NCBI RefSeq assembly: GCF_900113015.1
Contig: NZ_FONV01000004.1
Location: 124,001-188,000, forward strand
Origin: Actinoplanes philippinensis
GTDB lineage: Bacteria; Actinomycetota; Actinomycetes; Mycobacteriales; Micromonosporaceae
Direction of reading: 5' to 3'
Length of the DNA: 64,000 bases
How positions within the stretch are numbered: position 1 is the first letter of the stretch; each line of letters opens with the position of its first letter. Under the pieces are notes generated by a model. The model saw nothing but the letters and a program-made list of their open reading frames with translations, was not told the origin of the DNA and made no database searches. Made by a program: the position numbers and the translations under genes. Positions 23,339 through 32,263 of the stretch are shown one piece after another.

Positions 23339-24610
23339 TCAGATGGCCTGGCCGGAGATGAACGGGAGCCAGCCCGCATACCACCCGGAGAGCAGCGCGA
23401 TCACGCCCAGCACGATGCCGAGGTCCCGGTTGGACATCCGGGCCAGCAGGAACGCCGGGACCAGCAGCACCGGGAACGTCGGCAGCAGGTGCCGCCCGGC
23501 CATCGACATGTGCGTGTGCGACAGCGTCGCCAGCGCGAGCATCGCCGCGGCGAACACCGTCAGCTGCCACGGCGCGCGCGGCACCAGCAGCACGAACATC
23601 ACGACGAAGGCGACCAGCATGATCAGCGACAGGACCCGGATCGGCTTGTCGGCGTTGTCGCCGTCGACCCCGATCAGGATGTCGGTCGACATGTTCCAGG
23701 TGTTCTCGCCCCAGTCGAAACGGGCGCCGAACGTGTTGTCGTGGATGCTCGTGTACTTCTCGAAACTGCCCAGCCGCGCGGACGCGAACGCGAAGTAGGC
23801 CAGCAGCCCGGCCGGGGCCAGCGCGATCGCCGCGAACGGCCGCCAGCCGCCCCGCCGCTGGAGGACCGCGACCAGCGCCGCCAGGGCCACCGTGCCGATC
23901 AGGGCGGTCGCGGTCGGCCGGCTCAACCCGCTCAGCCCGGCGAGCAGGCCGGCGATCAGCCAGCGCTCCTTGAGCACCGCGTACAGCGCCCACGCCGCCA
24001 GCGCGGTGAACAGCGACTCGGTGAACGCGCCGTTCTGCGTCATCGCCGCGGGCGCCACCGCCCACACGGCGACCAGCATCAGCCCCACCCGGTGGTCGCG
24101 GACGTGCCGGCCGATCGCGTAGAGACCCCAGGCGGCCGCGATCGCCGACACGAACGACACGATCAGGCAGGCGGTGGCCGGCTCGATCGAGAGGTACGTG
24201 AGAGGGCGCGCCAGGAACGGGTAGAGCGGGAAGAACGCCAGCCGCAGCTCGTAGGGCACCCCGTCCTCGTCGACCGCCCCGATCGGCCCGCCCAGCCCGC
24301 TGCCGGCGATCTTCGTGTACCACCGGCCGTCCCAGGAGATCAGCGCGTCCCACATCGAGGTGAAGCCGCGCCACTGGTTGTTGATCGTCCCGTCCGGGAA
24401 CACCTGCCGGCCCGGGTCGAGCGCGTATGCATGCTTGGCCAGCACATACATCACTTCCAGGCTGATCAGGCGCAACAGCAGGTAGAGGCCGATCGCGGGC
24501 GACGCGGCGATCGCCGAGGCCCGCAGCCGCGCGGTCCAGCCGACCGGGCTCTCCTGGTCCGGGGTGTCGCTCGCCGCTCTGTCCGTGCGGGCCGACGCTA
24601 CGTCAGAAAT
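23339..24610 (-). CDS. membrane glycosyltransferase (PIG-V/mannosyltransferase-like)
   Basis: About 424 residues with ten or so TM helices. The luminal motif WDALISWDGRWYTKIA (W-D-x-x-W/Y) near the N-terminus and FFPLYPFLARPL identify the mannosyltransferase family that uses polyprenyl-phosphate sugars at the membrane. The frame extends upstream of the TTG at 24475, through conserved-looking LRASAIAASPAIGLYLLLRLISL, to 24664 without any ATG, GTG or TTG. An ATT at 24610-24608 sits 8 bases after a perfect AGGAAGG, so I place the start there. TTG 24475 would delete most of the first helix. A LacI-type palindrome lies at 24636-24651. Confidence 0.75.
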   Translation of the reverse strand: MSDVASARTDRAASDTPDQESPVGWTARLRASAIAASPAIGLYLLLRLISLEVMYVLAKHAYALDPGRQVFPDGTINNQWRGFTSMWDALISWDGRWYTKIAGSGLGGPIGAVDEDGVPYELRLAFFPLYPFLARPLTYLSIEPATACLIVSFVSAIAAAWGLYAIGRHVRDHRVGLMLVAVWAVAPAAMTQNGAFTESLFTALAAWALYAVLKERWLIAGLLAGLSGLSRPTATALIGTVALAALVAVLQRRGGWRPFAAIALAPAGLLAYFAFASARLGSFEKYTSIHDNTFGARFDWGENTWNMSTDILIGVDGDNADKPIRVLSLIMLVAFVVMFVLLVPRAPWQLTVFAAAMLALATLSHTHMSMAGRHLLPTFPVLLVPAFLLARMSNRDLGIVLGVIALLSGWYAGWLPFISGQAI

Positions 24611-24635
24611 GGGAACGTCCTTCCTGGTAAGACCG

Positions 24636-24651
24636 CCGGGAGCGCTCCCGG
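24636..24651. promoter_or_regulatory. LacI/CebR-type operator palindrome
   Basis: CCGGGAGCGCTCCCGG is a perfect 16-bp palindrome. Its core GGGAGCGCTCCC is identical to the core of the CebR-type boxes that control cellobiose use in streptomycetes. It lies about 26 bp before the proposed start of the mannosyltransferase gene. No LacI-family gene is in the window. Confidence 0.55.
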
Positions 24652-24821
24652 TCGCGGCGCCGCCTCATCGAGCCGAGTCGCTGCGGCGAGGCTAACCCAT
24701 CACGCCCCGCGCGGGGACCCGACGAGGCCCCGGCACCCTACCGTGCCGCGGCGAACCGCCTCCGATCCCGTGCGACCCGTACGCCGGGATCGCCGTCGCC
24801 GACGGGGTGTAAGGATGGGGG

Positions 24822-25445
24822 GTGCCTTTCCCAGCGCTGACCCGGGTCGTTCCCACCGAGCGGTGGCAGCTCGCCCTCGAGTTCGACTCCGGGGAGGTCC
24901 GGCTCTTCGACTGTTCGGTGGCGCGGCTGCAGCGGGAGCGCCCGGAGCGGGACTGGACGGCGCTGGCGTCGCCGGAGCGGTTCAAGCATCTGGAGTTCGG
25001 GGCGGAGCGGGTATGGTGGCGTGACGGGCCGGCGCTGGAGGCCGATTTCCTGTTCACCGCGTCGGTGCCGCTGAAGGGGCGGGACCGGGAGAACCAGCTG
25101 TTGCGGGTGGCGTACCGGAATCAGGCGCCGACGCCGGAGCATCCCACCCATCACGTGTACTACGTGTGCGTGGTGCCGTTCGGGGCGCGGCCGTTCCTGC
25201 TCGGCGAGTCGATAAACGGCGGGCACGGCGAGACGGGCGGGTCGACGGCGCTGGGGCTGGCGCAGCTGCGGGCCTGGCGGGGCTGGCAGCGGCATTTCAC
25301 GATGTCCGGGTGCGACTGGGCGGTGCCGCTGATCGGGGCGGACGAGCGGGCCAGCGTCGACGCCGTGGTGCGGGAGGTGTGCCGGCGCGCCGACACACCC
25401 GAGTCCGACACCGTCGGCTACGACTGGAAGTCCCGCAACCGGTAG
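24822..25445 (+). CDS. hypothetical protein with DUF2442-like N-terminus
   Basis: 207 residues from GTG 24822. The first about 75 residues (LTRVVPTERWQLALEFDSGEVRLFDCSVARL... FKHLEFGAERVWWRDG) follow the DUF2442 pattern of a short beta-meander. The remainder, rich in aromatic residues and His (HPTHHVYYVCVVPFG, GWQRHFTMSGCDWAVPL), has no family I recognise. It overlaps the convergent dehydrogenase gene by 28 bp. No membrane segment or signal peptide is present. Confidence 0.6.
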   Translation: MPFPALTRVVPTERWQLALEFDSGEVRLFDCSVARLQRERPERDWTALASPERFKHLEFGAERVWWRDGPALEADFLFTASVPLKGRDRENQLLRVAYRNQAPTPEHPTHHVYYVCVVPFGARPFLLGESINGGHGETGGSTALGLAQLRAWRGWQRHFTMSGCDWAVPLIGADERASVDAVVREVCRRADTPESDTVGYDWKSRNR

Positions 25446-26587
25446 GACGGGTCGACCAGGATCTTCGCGTGATGGTCGGCCCGGGCCAGCGCGTCGAAGG
25501 CGTCCGCGACCCCGTCCAGGCCGACGACGCCGGTCAGCAGCGGGCGCGGGTCGATGCGGCGGCGGGCCACCATCCGCAGCGCCTCGCGGAACTCGACCGG
25601 GTCGTAGCAGAAGGAGAACCGCAGGTCGACCTCCTTGTTGCTGGCCATCGTGGGCCGGAACGTGTCGGGCCGCATGCAGACGCCCACCACCACGATCCGG
25701 GACCGGAACGGCGCGCGGGTGACGATCTCCTCGATCACGCCGGGCAGCCCGACACATTCGAAGACGACGGCGCCACGCGGGCCCACGCCGGCCCGCTGAG
25801 CGGCCCGCATCACCGTCCACCACGGCACGCCACGGACCCTCTGCAGGTCGCGCAGCGCGGTCAGGCCGGCGCCGTACAGGTCGGTGGCCGACGTGACCAG
25901 CCCGGCGTCGCTCTCGATCACCGACCACGGTGACCGCTGCGCCGGGTCGACGACCACGTCGGCGCCGCACTTGCGGGCCAGCTCGCGGCGGCCCTCGGTG
26001 AAATCGCCGGCCACGACCCGCCGTACCCCCGCGGCTTTGAGCATCAGGATGACGGCGAGGCCGATCGGGCCGCATCCGATGACCACCGCGGTGTCGTTCT
26101 TCGCGACGTCGCCGCGCCGGACCGCATGGTGGGCGACCGCGAGGGGTTCGGTGAGGGCGGCGAGGCCGGGCTCGACGCCGGCCGGCACCGGCATGGTCGC
26201 GTCCTCGGAGACGAGCAGATATTCGGCGTACGCCCCGGGCGCGCGCTCGGACATGCCGGTCATGTGCACCTCGTCGCCGTGCCTGATCAGCGGCAGCGAG
26301 ACGACGAGTTGTCCGGGCCGCCACCGGCGACGGCAGCCGGCCCCGTACTCGTCGACGGTCCCGGCGAACTCGTGACCCATCACGACCCGGTGCGAGCGGC
26401 GCATGAAGTCCGGGTAGCCGACCTCGGCGGCGACGTCGGCGCTGGCCTCGGCGTCGTGGCGGACGTGCAGGTCGGAGCCGCAGATCCCGGTACGGCTGAC
26501 GCGCAGCCGCACCTGGCCGGGGCCGGGCACGGGTGTCGGGACCTCGGCGACCTCGAGGACGCCGTCCTGGACGACGACGGCTCTCAT
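25418..26587 (-). CDS. zinc-dependent medium-chain alcohol dehydrogenase
   Basis: 389 residues from ATG 26587, which overlaps the monooxygenase stop (CATGA). Catalytic-zinc residues are GICGSDLHVRHD and GHEFAGTVDEYG. The NAD(P) Rossmann region is AVVIGCGPIGLAVILMLKAAGVRRVVAGDF. An insertion with several Cys/Trp (YGAGLTALRDLQRVRGVPWW) sits where structural zinc usually lies, and the four-Cys cluster is not evident. The coupling to a Baeyer-Villiger monooxygenase suggests that it oxidises an alcohol to the ketone that enzyme uses. Confidence 0.88.
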   Translation of the reverse strand: MRAVVVQDGVLEVAEVPTPVPGPGQVRLRVSRTGICGSDLHVRHDAEASADVAAEVGYPDFMRRSHRVVMGHEFAGTVDEYGAGCRRRWRPGQLVVSLPLIRHGDEVHMTGMSERAPGAYAEYLLVSEDATMPVPAGVEPGLAALTEPLAVAHHAVRRGDVAKNDTAVVIGCGPIGLAVILMLKAAGVRRVVAGDFTEGRRELARKCGADVVVDPAQRSPWSVIESDAGLVTSATDLYGAGLTALRDLQRVRGVPWWTVMRAAQRAGVGPRGAVVFECVGLPGVIEEIVTRAPFRSRIVVVGVCMRPDTFRPTMASNKEVDLRFSFCYDPVEFREALRMVARRRIDPRPLLTGVVGLDGVADAFDALARADHHAKILVDPSYRLRDFQS

Positions 26588-28050
26588 GCGTGGGCCTCCG
26601 TCCGGACGCGGGTCCATCGCAGCCCCTCGTCGAGGCCGGTGCGGTTGGTGGCCCAGACGTCGAGGAAGACGTTCTGCCGGAACGCCCACGGGTAGCGCCG
26701 TCCCGCGCGGGGCATGATGTCGGCGGCCCGCGCCAGATAGCCGGACTGCATGTCCATGAACGGCCCGGTCGGCCCGAGCCCGGCCGGGGTCACCGGCACG
26801 ACGGCGTCGGAGCGGGTGTCTAGCAGTTTGCGCAGCACCCGGGCCAGCAGGCGGGCGGTCACGTCGGCGCGGACGGTCCAGGACAGGTTGATGTAGCCGA
26901 TACAGACCGCGAAGTTGGGGATCCCGCTGAGCAGCGCCCCGTGGTAGGTGCAGCTCTTCGACACGTCCACGGGCTCGCCGTCGATGCTGAGGATGACCCC
27001 GCCGAGCAGTTTGATCCGCAGGCCGGTGGCGGTGACCACGATGTCCGCCTCGATGACGTCACCGTTGACCAGGCGGACGCCCTCGGGCACGAACCGGTCG
27101 ATGTGCCCGGTCGCCACCGACGCCCGCCCCGAGCGGACCGCCCGGTAGAGATCACCGTCGGGGGCGATGCACATGCGCTGCTCCCACGGGTTGTAGGGCG
27201 GCCGGAAGTGCTCGTCGACCAGGGCCGCGTCGCCGACCGCGGCGATGGCGCCCTTGCGCAGCAGCGCGCGCATCCGGTTCGGGAAGCGGCGGCACGCCTG
27301 GTAGAGCGCCCATTGGGCCGCGGTGTTCTTGGCGCGGGTGATCCGGTGCACGGCCCCGACGGGCAGGATCCTTCCGAGGGTACGGGCGACCGCGTCCACC
27401 CGCGGCTGGGCCAGGACGTAGCCGGGCGTGCGCTGCAGCATGGTCACGTGGGCGGCGTCACCGGCCATGGCCGGCACCACGGTCACGGCGGTGGCCCCCG
27501 ACCCGATCACCACCACGCGTTTGCCGGTGTGGTCGAGCCCGGCCGGCCAGAACTGCGGGTGCACGATGGTCCCGGTGAAGTCGCCGGTGCCGGCGAAGCC
27601 CGCGTCGTGCGGGTTCTCGTAGTCGTAGTACCCGGTGCAGCCGACCAGGAAGCGGGTCACGTAGGTGACCGTCGTCCCGTCGCGGTCGGCGGTCACGTGC
27701 CAGCGGGCGGCGGCGCTGTCCCAGTCGGCGGTGAGCACGCGCGTGCCGTACTCGATGAGCCTGTCGATCCCGCACTCCCGGGCGGTGTCCTCGACGTAGG
27801 CGAGCAGCTCGTCGCCGTCGACGATGGACCGCTCCCCCGGCCACGGCCGGAACGGGAACGACAGGGTGTAGATGTCGGAGTCGGAACGCACCCCCGGATA
27901 GCGGAACAGGTCCCAGGTGCCGCCGAGCCGGTCGCGTGCCTCGACGATGGTGACGCCGAGCTCCGGGCAGCGTTCCCGGATCCGGTGGGCGACGTCGATT
28001 CCGGAGATCCCGGCGCCGACGATGAGCACGTCAACGTGCGTGTCCGACAT
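26584..28050 (-). CDS. Baeyer-Villiger-type flavin monooxygenase
   Basis: 488 residues. FAD-binding VGAGISGIDVAHRIRE, the Baeyer-Villiger fingerprint FTGTIVHPQFWP (FxGxxxHxxxWP), NADP-binding VIGSGATAVTVVPAMA and YPGVRSDSDIYTLSF are all present. The pattern is closest to EthA-like enzymes that oxidise ketones to esters or activate thioamides. ATG 28050. It is the first gene of a two-gene operon with the dehydrogenase at 25418. No regulator gene is directly divergent; the adjacent lipoprotein gene is on the same strand. Confidence 0.9.
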   Translation of the reverse strand: MSDTHVDVLIVGAGISGIDVAHRIRERCPELGVTIVEARDRLGGTWDLFRYPGVRSDSDIYTLSFPFRPWPGERSIVDGDELLAYVEDTARECGIDRLIEYGTRVLTADWDSAAARWHVTADRDGTTVTYVTRFLVGCTGYYDYENPHDAGFAGTGDFTGTIVHPQFWPAGLDHTGKRVVVIGSGATAVTVVPAMAGDAAHVTMLQRTPGYVLAQPRVDAVARTLGRILPVGAVHRITRAKNTAAQWALYQACRRFPNRMRALLRKGAIAAVGDAALVDEHFRPPYNPWEQRMCIAPDGDLYRAVRSGRASVATGHIDRFVPEGVRLVNGDVIEADIVVTATGLRIKLLGGVILSIDGEPVDVSKSCTYHGALLSGIPNFAVCIGYINLSWTVRADVTARLLARVLRKLLDTRSDAVVPVTPAGLGPTGPFMDMQSGYLARAADIMPRAGRRYPWAFRQNVFLDVWATNRTGLDEGLRWTRVRTEAHA

Positions 28051-28138
28051 GGCGGCCCCTCGCGTTACGAGCGTGTTTCACGCATCGTGCCCGGGATCGG
28101 CCCCGCAAGACTTGACCCAGCCCGACAATCCCGGACGC

Positions 28139-28567
28139 TCACCGCCCGGTGATCGCGGCCTCGGCACAGGCGCGGTCGACCCGGGCCACCGCGGCGAGGA
28201 GCTCGTCGGTGGCCTTCGCCGCGTCGTCGCCGATCGCCGCCCGCTGCCAGGCCGTGTAGGCGGCCCGCACCCGCGACCCGGCCTCCTCGATCGGGCCGGA
28301 GCCCGACTTCGCGGCGCTGTCGATCAGCGCGGTGATCACCGCCTCGTCGATCTCGATCGCCTCCTGCGGGCGGGGCGCCTCGGCCGCCAGGCGGCAGGCC
28401 TTCACGGCGTCGGCGGTGGGGGACGCCGCGGTCGCGGGGGCCGCGGAGGTGGCGACGGCCGCCGCGGAGGTCACCGGCGGCGCCGCGACGGGTGTGCCGC
28501 CACCCGATTCGCAGGCCGCAACGGGCAGCACGGCGAGGACACCCACAATGATCGATACACGTCGCAT
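28139..28567 (-). CDS. small secreted lipoprotein
   Basis: 142 residues. A type II signal peptide MRRVSIIVGVLAVLPVAAC has lipobox VAAC (Cys19), and a 35-residue Ala/Thr/Pro/Ser linker follows. The mature domain is all-alpha with one disulphide-capable pair (KACRLAAEA ... DRACAEAA). There is no recognised family. It is last of three genes on the minus strand after the AraC regulator and the 28587 gene, spaced by 7 and 19 bp, so an operon is likely. Confidence 0.8.
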   Translation of the reverse strand: MRRVSIIVGVLAVLPVAACESGGGTPVAAPPVTSAAAVATSAAPATAASPTADAVKACRLAAEAPRPQEAIEIDEAVITALIDSAAKSGSGPIEEAGSRVRAAYTAWQRAAIGDDAAKATDELLAAVARVDRACAEAAITGR

Positions 28568-28586
28568 GAGGGCACGATAGACGTGA

Positions 28587-29006
28587 TCAGCCCGTCCGGT
28601 CCCGGTCCAGCACGGCGAGCACCAGGGCGACGCTCTCCCGCGCGGGCGCCGGGCCGAGCGCTCCGGGGACCGGGGGCGTGCCCCACAGGGTCACCGGCTG
28701 CGGCCCGGGGGTGTGGAGCCCGCGGCGGTCGGGGCCGGCGATCAGGTAGCGGCCCTCGCCGAACGGGCGCACCCAGGCCAGCGCCCGGCTCGGCGTCTCC
28801 GCGACCGACCGCCGGAAGCCGAGGTCCTGGTGGCTGGTGAACGGGCACAGCGCCCGCAGCCGTGGCTCGGCGGCCGCCGCTGTCAGGAAGTCGTGCAGGT
28901 CGTGCAGGTGGGGCGCCCTGCCCGGCGGCACGTCGAGCAGCCGCCGCCAGCGTTCGCCGATCATCTCGGCCTCGTCGTGTCCGTTCGGGCTGCCGGGGTC
29001 CGTCAT
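28587..29006 (-). CDS. hypothetical protein of 139 residues
   Basis: A soluble protein from ATG 29006. Conserved-looking stretches are ERWRRLLDVPPGRAPHLHDLHDFLTAAAAEPRLRALCPFTSHQDLGFRRS and GRYLIAGPDRRGLHTPG. It resembles the DUF6193-type proteins of streptomycetes, recalled from memory with low certainty. No catalytic motif can be named. It begins 7 bp after the AraC stop, suggesting joint transcription. Confidence 0.6.
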   Translation of the reverse strand: MTDPGSPNGHDEAEMIGERWRRLLDVPPGRAPHLHDLHDFLTAAAAEPRLRALCPFTSHQDLGFRRSVAETPSRALAWVRPFGEGRYLIAGPDRRGLHTPGPQPVTLWGTPPVPGALGPAPARESVALVLAVLDRDRTG

Positions 29007-29013
29007 CGTTCGA

Positions 29014-30048
29014 TCATGCCGTGGCGCGATCGTGGCGGGCGCGGGCGCGGGGGCGGGTGGCGCGGACGCGGCGGGGCGGGACGCCCCACCAGCGGTGACA
29101 CGCGCGGCTGAAGGTGGCCTGTTCGGCGAAGCCGAGACGGGCCGAGACGGCGCCGAACGGCATGGTCGTCTCGGTCAGGTAGTGGCGGGCGCGGTCGCGG
29201 CGGATGTTGTCGACGATGCGGGCGAAGGTGGTGCCCTGGGCGGCCAGGCGTCGCTGCAGCGTCCGCGGGTGCAGGGCGAGCGCGCGGGCGACGGCCTCCA
29301 TCGGGACGGCGCCGAAGACCAGCATGCCGTCGACGACGGTGCTGATCCGGCCGGTCATGTCGTCGGCGTCGATCAGCAGGGTACGCAGGTACGCCTCGGC
29401 CCGGTCCCGCAGATCCTCGTGGGCGCCGGCGACCGGGCGGGTCAGCAGCCGGTCCGGGACCCGCAGCAGCGACTCGGGCGCGCCGAACCGCACCGGCGCC
29501 CGGTAGAACCGCCGGTAGCAGGCCGGGTCGGCGGCCGGACGGTACGACAGCCGCACGCCGGCCAGCCCGTACCCGTCGCCGAAGAGCAGGCACAGGGCGC
29601 GGTGCAGGAAACCGATCCCGGCGTCCAGGGCCTGCACCGGCGGCGGCCCCTGCGGGTGACCGCGGTAGCGCAGCGCGAGGACACCCGGCTCGCCGTCGGG
29701 GTCGGTGGTCCGGTCGACGTGCAGGGCGTCGCTGTGCACGGTGAGGTACCGCTCGGTGGCGGCCAGGGCATCGGCGCCGGTCCGGCAGTTGGCCAGCATC
29801 ACGGCGAGCGGGCCGAGCGTGTCGAGGCCGTGCCGGGCGGCCATCCGCAGCCCCAGATCGGGGCACTCCAGGTCGTCGGCGGCCCGCTGCAGGAGGGCGG
29901 CCAGGCGGGACTGCTCGATCGGCAGGTCGTCGTGGTCGAGGACGGCCACGTCGAGGCCGGCGGCGCGCACCATCGGCTCCGGGTCCGCGCCCAGCTCACG
30001 GACCACCTCGGCGAAACCACGGATCCCGGCCGCGCGAACGGTCGCCAT
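29014..30048 (-). CDS. AraC-family regulator with arabinose-binding-type N-domain
   Basis: 344 residues from ATG 30048; an in-frame extension to 30168 is Arg/Gly-rich and unlikely. The large N-terminal domain (about 20-215; GFAEVVRELGADPEPMVRAAGL, DLGLRMAARHGLDTLGPLAVML, VHSDAL) fits the PF12625 ligand-binding type found in OruR-like regulators. The C-terminal AraC HTH pair is MEAVARALALHPRTLQRRLAAQGTTF and FGAVSARLGFAEQATFSRACHRWWG. It is divergent from the EAL-HDOD gene with a 267-bp gap, which carries a GGTGTT-N4-AACACC palindrome (30262-30277) and no further gene. Confidence 0.85.
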   Translation of the reverse strand: MATVRAAGIRGFAEVVRELGADPEPMVRAAGLDVAVLDHDDLPIEQSRLAALLQRAADDLECPDLGLRMAARHGLDTLGPLAVMLANCRTGADALAATERYLTVHSDALHVDRTTDPDGEPGVLALRYRGHPQGPPPVQALDAGIGFLHRALCLLFGDGYGLAGVRLSYRPAADPACYRRFYRAPVRFGAPESLLRVPDRLLTRPVAGAHEDLRDRAEAYLRTLLIDADDMTGRISTVVDGMLVFGAVPMEAVARALALHPRTLQRRLAAQGTTFARIVDNIRRDRARHYLTETTMPFGAVSARLGFAEQATFSRACHRWWGVPPRRVRATRPRARARHDRATA

Positions 30049-30261
30049 CGTCGCAGTCTCGGCATCGACCGGCGGCGCGTCAACACCGGCGCCGTTGCGA
30101 GTTCCGCGGCGCCTGCCACGCGGTCTCCCGCCTCTCCCCTTGGCCGGCACCGTTGCCGGCCCGATCATCCGGCCGGCACCGGCCGCACCACCAGCACCAC
30201 AGATGTCAGCGATCCCCGCAGGTGTCCCCTCGTTCTACGCCTCAGGCGTGAAGTGCTCGGG

Positions 30262-30277
30262 GGTGTTCGTCAACACC
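30262..30277. promoter_or_regulatory. palindrome upstream of the EAL-HDOD gene
   Basis: GGTGTT-CGTC-AACACC, perfect 6-bp arms, 38 bp before ATG 30316. It may be an operator or part of an RNA hairpin. The rest of 30049-30315 shows nothing else recognisable. Confidence 0.3.
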
Positions 30278-30315
30278 AACCGCGAGGGGCCGGGAGATCA
30301 GGCAAGCTGACAGAC

Positions 30316-31548
30316 ATGAGCGATGTCCGAGCACCGCAGGTCCCGCCGAAGGACGTGACACAGCTGGTCCACGTCGCCCGGCAGCCGATCTTCGACGCCC
30401 AGGGCATGGTCGTCGGCTACGAGCTGCTGTTCCGCGGCCGGCTCGACGAGGTCGAGGCGTCCCAGCGCGACATCTCCGCCACCAGTCAGGTCATCGTCAC
30501 CGCGTTCACCGAGTTCGGCCTGCCCGAGGTGGTCCGCGACAAGCTGTGCTTCATCAACATGACCAGGGAGTTCCTGGTCGGTGAGCTGGCCCTGCCGATC
30601 GGCCCGGAGCAGGTGGTCCTGGAGGTCCTCGAGTCGATCACGATCGACGACGAGGTGCTGGCCGGGGTGACCGCCCTGCACGAGGCCGGCTACCGGATCG
30701 CGCTCGACGACTTCGTGTGGGGGCTGGGCCACGACAAGCTGTTCAGCATCGCGTCCTTCGTCAAGCTGGACATGCTCGACGGCGACCTGAGCCGGCTGGA
30801 GGAGACGATCGAGGTGTGCCGGCGGTACCCGCAGATCCAGCTCGTCGCCGAACGCCTGGAGACCGAGGCGCACGTGGCGATGGCCGAGAGATACGGATGC
30901 GAGCTGCGCCAGGGGTACGCGCTGAGCCGTCCCCACGTGCTGACCACCTCCACGCTGTCGGCGTCGAAACTGCGGCGGCTGGAGCTGCTGGCCCTGCTGC
31001 ACGCCACCGACACCGACATGAAGAAGGTCAGCGACCTGATCTCCACCGACCCGGCCCTGGCCATGCGCGTGCTCCGGGCCAGCAACAGCGCCGCGGCCGG
31101 GCTGCCCCAGCGGCTGTCGTCGGTGCCGCAGGCGGTGGTGCTGCTGGGCATCGCCAAGATTCGCCAGTGGGCGGCACTGATGATCGCCAGCGAGGTCACC
31201 GGCGCCAACGACGAGCAACTGACCGAGGCGCTGGTCCGGGCCCGGTTCTGCCATCGCCTGGCCCAGGAGTTCAAGGTCCCGCCGGAGACCGCTTTCCTGC
31301 TCGGCCTGCTCACCGGCGTCGCCGACCTGATGGGCATGCCGCGGGCCGACATGGCCACCCAGATGCCGCTCGCCGAGGACGTCGCAGCGGCCCTGCGCGG
31401 CGACGGCAGCCCGCTGCAGCGGGTGCTGCAAACCGTCGAGGCGTACGAGAACGGCACCATCCCCGAGGTCACCTCGGTCAACCTGGGCTCGGCATATCTG
31501 GAGATGCTGCGCTGGTCCACCCGGGTGGTGACGGGCGCCGACGACTGA
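30316..31548 (+). CDS. EAL-HDOD signalling protein
   Basis: 410 residues from ATG 30316. The EAL-like domain (about 15-205) begins HVARQPIFDAQGMVVGYELLFRG, so the catalytic EAL Glu context is ELL and downstream metal ligands are not all recognisable; phosphodiesterase activity is doubtful. KLDML and ERLETEAH remain. The HDOD domain (about 205-400; ISTDPALAMRVLRASNSAAAGLPQRLSSVPQAVVLLG) lacks the HD pair, as is normal. This YuxH/CdgJ-type layout is found in motility and cyclic-di-GMP signalling proteins. It fits the other c-di-GMP and chemotaxis-type genes in the window. No close operon partner. Confidence 0.9.
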   Translation: MSDVRAPQVPPKDVTQLVHVARQPIFDAQGMVVGYELLFRGRLDEVEASQRDISATSQVIVTAFTEFGLPEVVRDKLCFINMTREFLVGELALPIGPEQVVLEVLESITIDDEVLAGVTALHEAGYRIALDDFVWGLGHDKLFSIASFVKLDMLDGDLSRLEETIEVCRRYPQIQLVAERLETEAHVAMAERYGCELRQGYALSRPHVLTTSTLSASKLRRLELLALLHATDTDMKKVSDLISTDPALAMRVLRASNSAAAGLPQRLSSVPQAVVLLGIAKIRQWAALMIASEVTGANDEQLTEALVRARFCHRLAQEFKVPPETAFLLGLLTGVADLMGMPRADMATQMPLAEDVAAALRGDGSPLQRVLQTVEAYENGTIPEVTSVNLGSAYLEMLRWSTRVVTGADD

Positions 31549-31553
31549 GCGGG

Positions 31554-32174
31554 TCAGGACCCGGGCGGCAGCTCCTGGAAGAGCGGCGGCTCCTCCTCGT
31601 CGCTGCGCAGGACCGTCACCGGCGGCGCCTCCCAGACGGTGATCGTCCCGGCGATCAGCGAGATCCGGCCGCCGGCCTTCTCCACCCCGGTGACGGTCAG
31701 CGCGGCGTGCCGGCCGTCACCGGTACGGACACAGGTCTCCACCCCGGCGTCGGCCAGCTCCGGGGTGATCGTGAAGCCGTACTCGCTGGCCGCTAGGCAG
31801 GAGTAGTAGGCCGCCGACTTGTCGGCCAGTTCGCCGCCGCCGGCCTCCTCGACGCCCTGGGAGCCGTCGAGGAGCAGGTCGCAGCGTTCGGCGCAGTCCG
31901 TGGCGGCCCAGTCCGCCCGGCGCGAGTCGAGGTCGAGGCGGGCGCCGGCGGCCAGCCGCAGCTGCTCCGGGCCGCGGCGCACGGCCGGCGCGGCCTGGAA
32001 ACCGGTGAGAACGACGGCCGGCGCGACGACGGCCTGGACGGTGGTGGACGTGCCGGCGAACCCGGCCGGCGTGGCACTCCAGTAGCCGCGCACCGGCACG
32101 AACAGTCCGGCAACAACGATGATCGCACCGACAACAGCACCGAAAAGGGCACGGAAGTTGAAAAGTGGGAACAT
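31554..32174 (-). CDS. membrane-anchored exported protein of unknown function
   Basis: 206 residues from ATG 32174, which directly follows GTGAGGAG, so the Shine-Dalgarno spacing is very short. One N-terminal TM helix (FGAVVGAIIVVAGLFVPV) anchors an extracytoplasmic domain. The domain contains two closely spaced Cys in DCAERCDLLL, a Cys in YYSCLAAS and one in VETCVRTG, all compatible with disulphides, and ends in acidic DEEEPP. No family is recognised. It converges on the EAL-HDOD gene with 5 bp between stops and is divergent from the WYL regulator. Confidence 0.7.
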   Translation of the reverse strand: MFPLFNFRALFGAVVGAIIVVAGLFVPVRGYWSATPAGFAGTSTTVQAVVAPAVVLTGFQAAPAVRRGPEQLRLAAGARLDLDSRRADWAATDCAERCDLLLDGSQGVEEAGGGELADKSAAYYSCLAASEYGFTITPELADAGVETCVRTGDGRHAALTVTGVEKAGGRISLIAGTITVWEAPPVTVLRSDEEEPPLFQELPPGS

Positions 32175-32263
32175 CTCCTCACTTTCCCGCCTGCTCCAAC
32201 GACCCGCAAAACAAGAAGTGGCGCAATTCCCCTGGAGCGTGAGGGTCGCCGACAATCGGGGAC

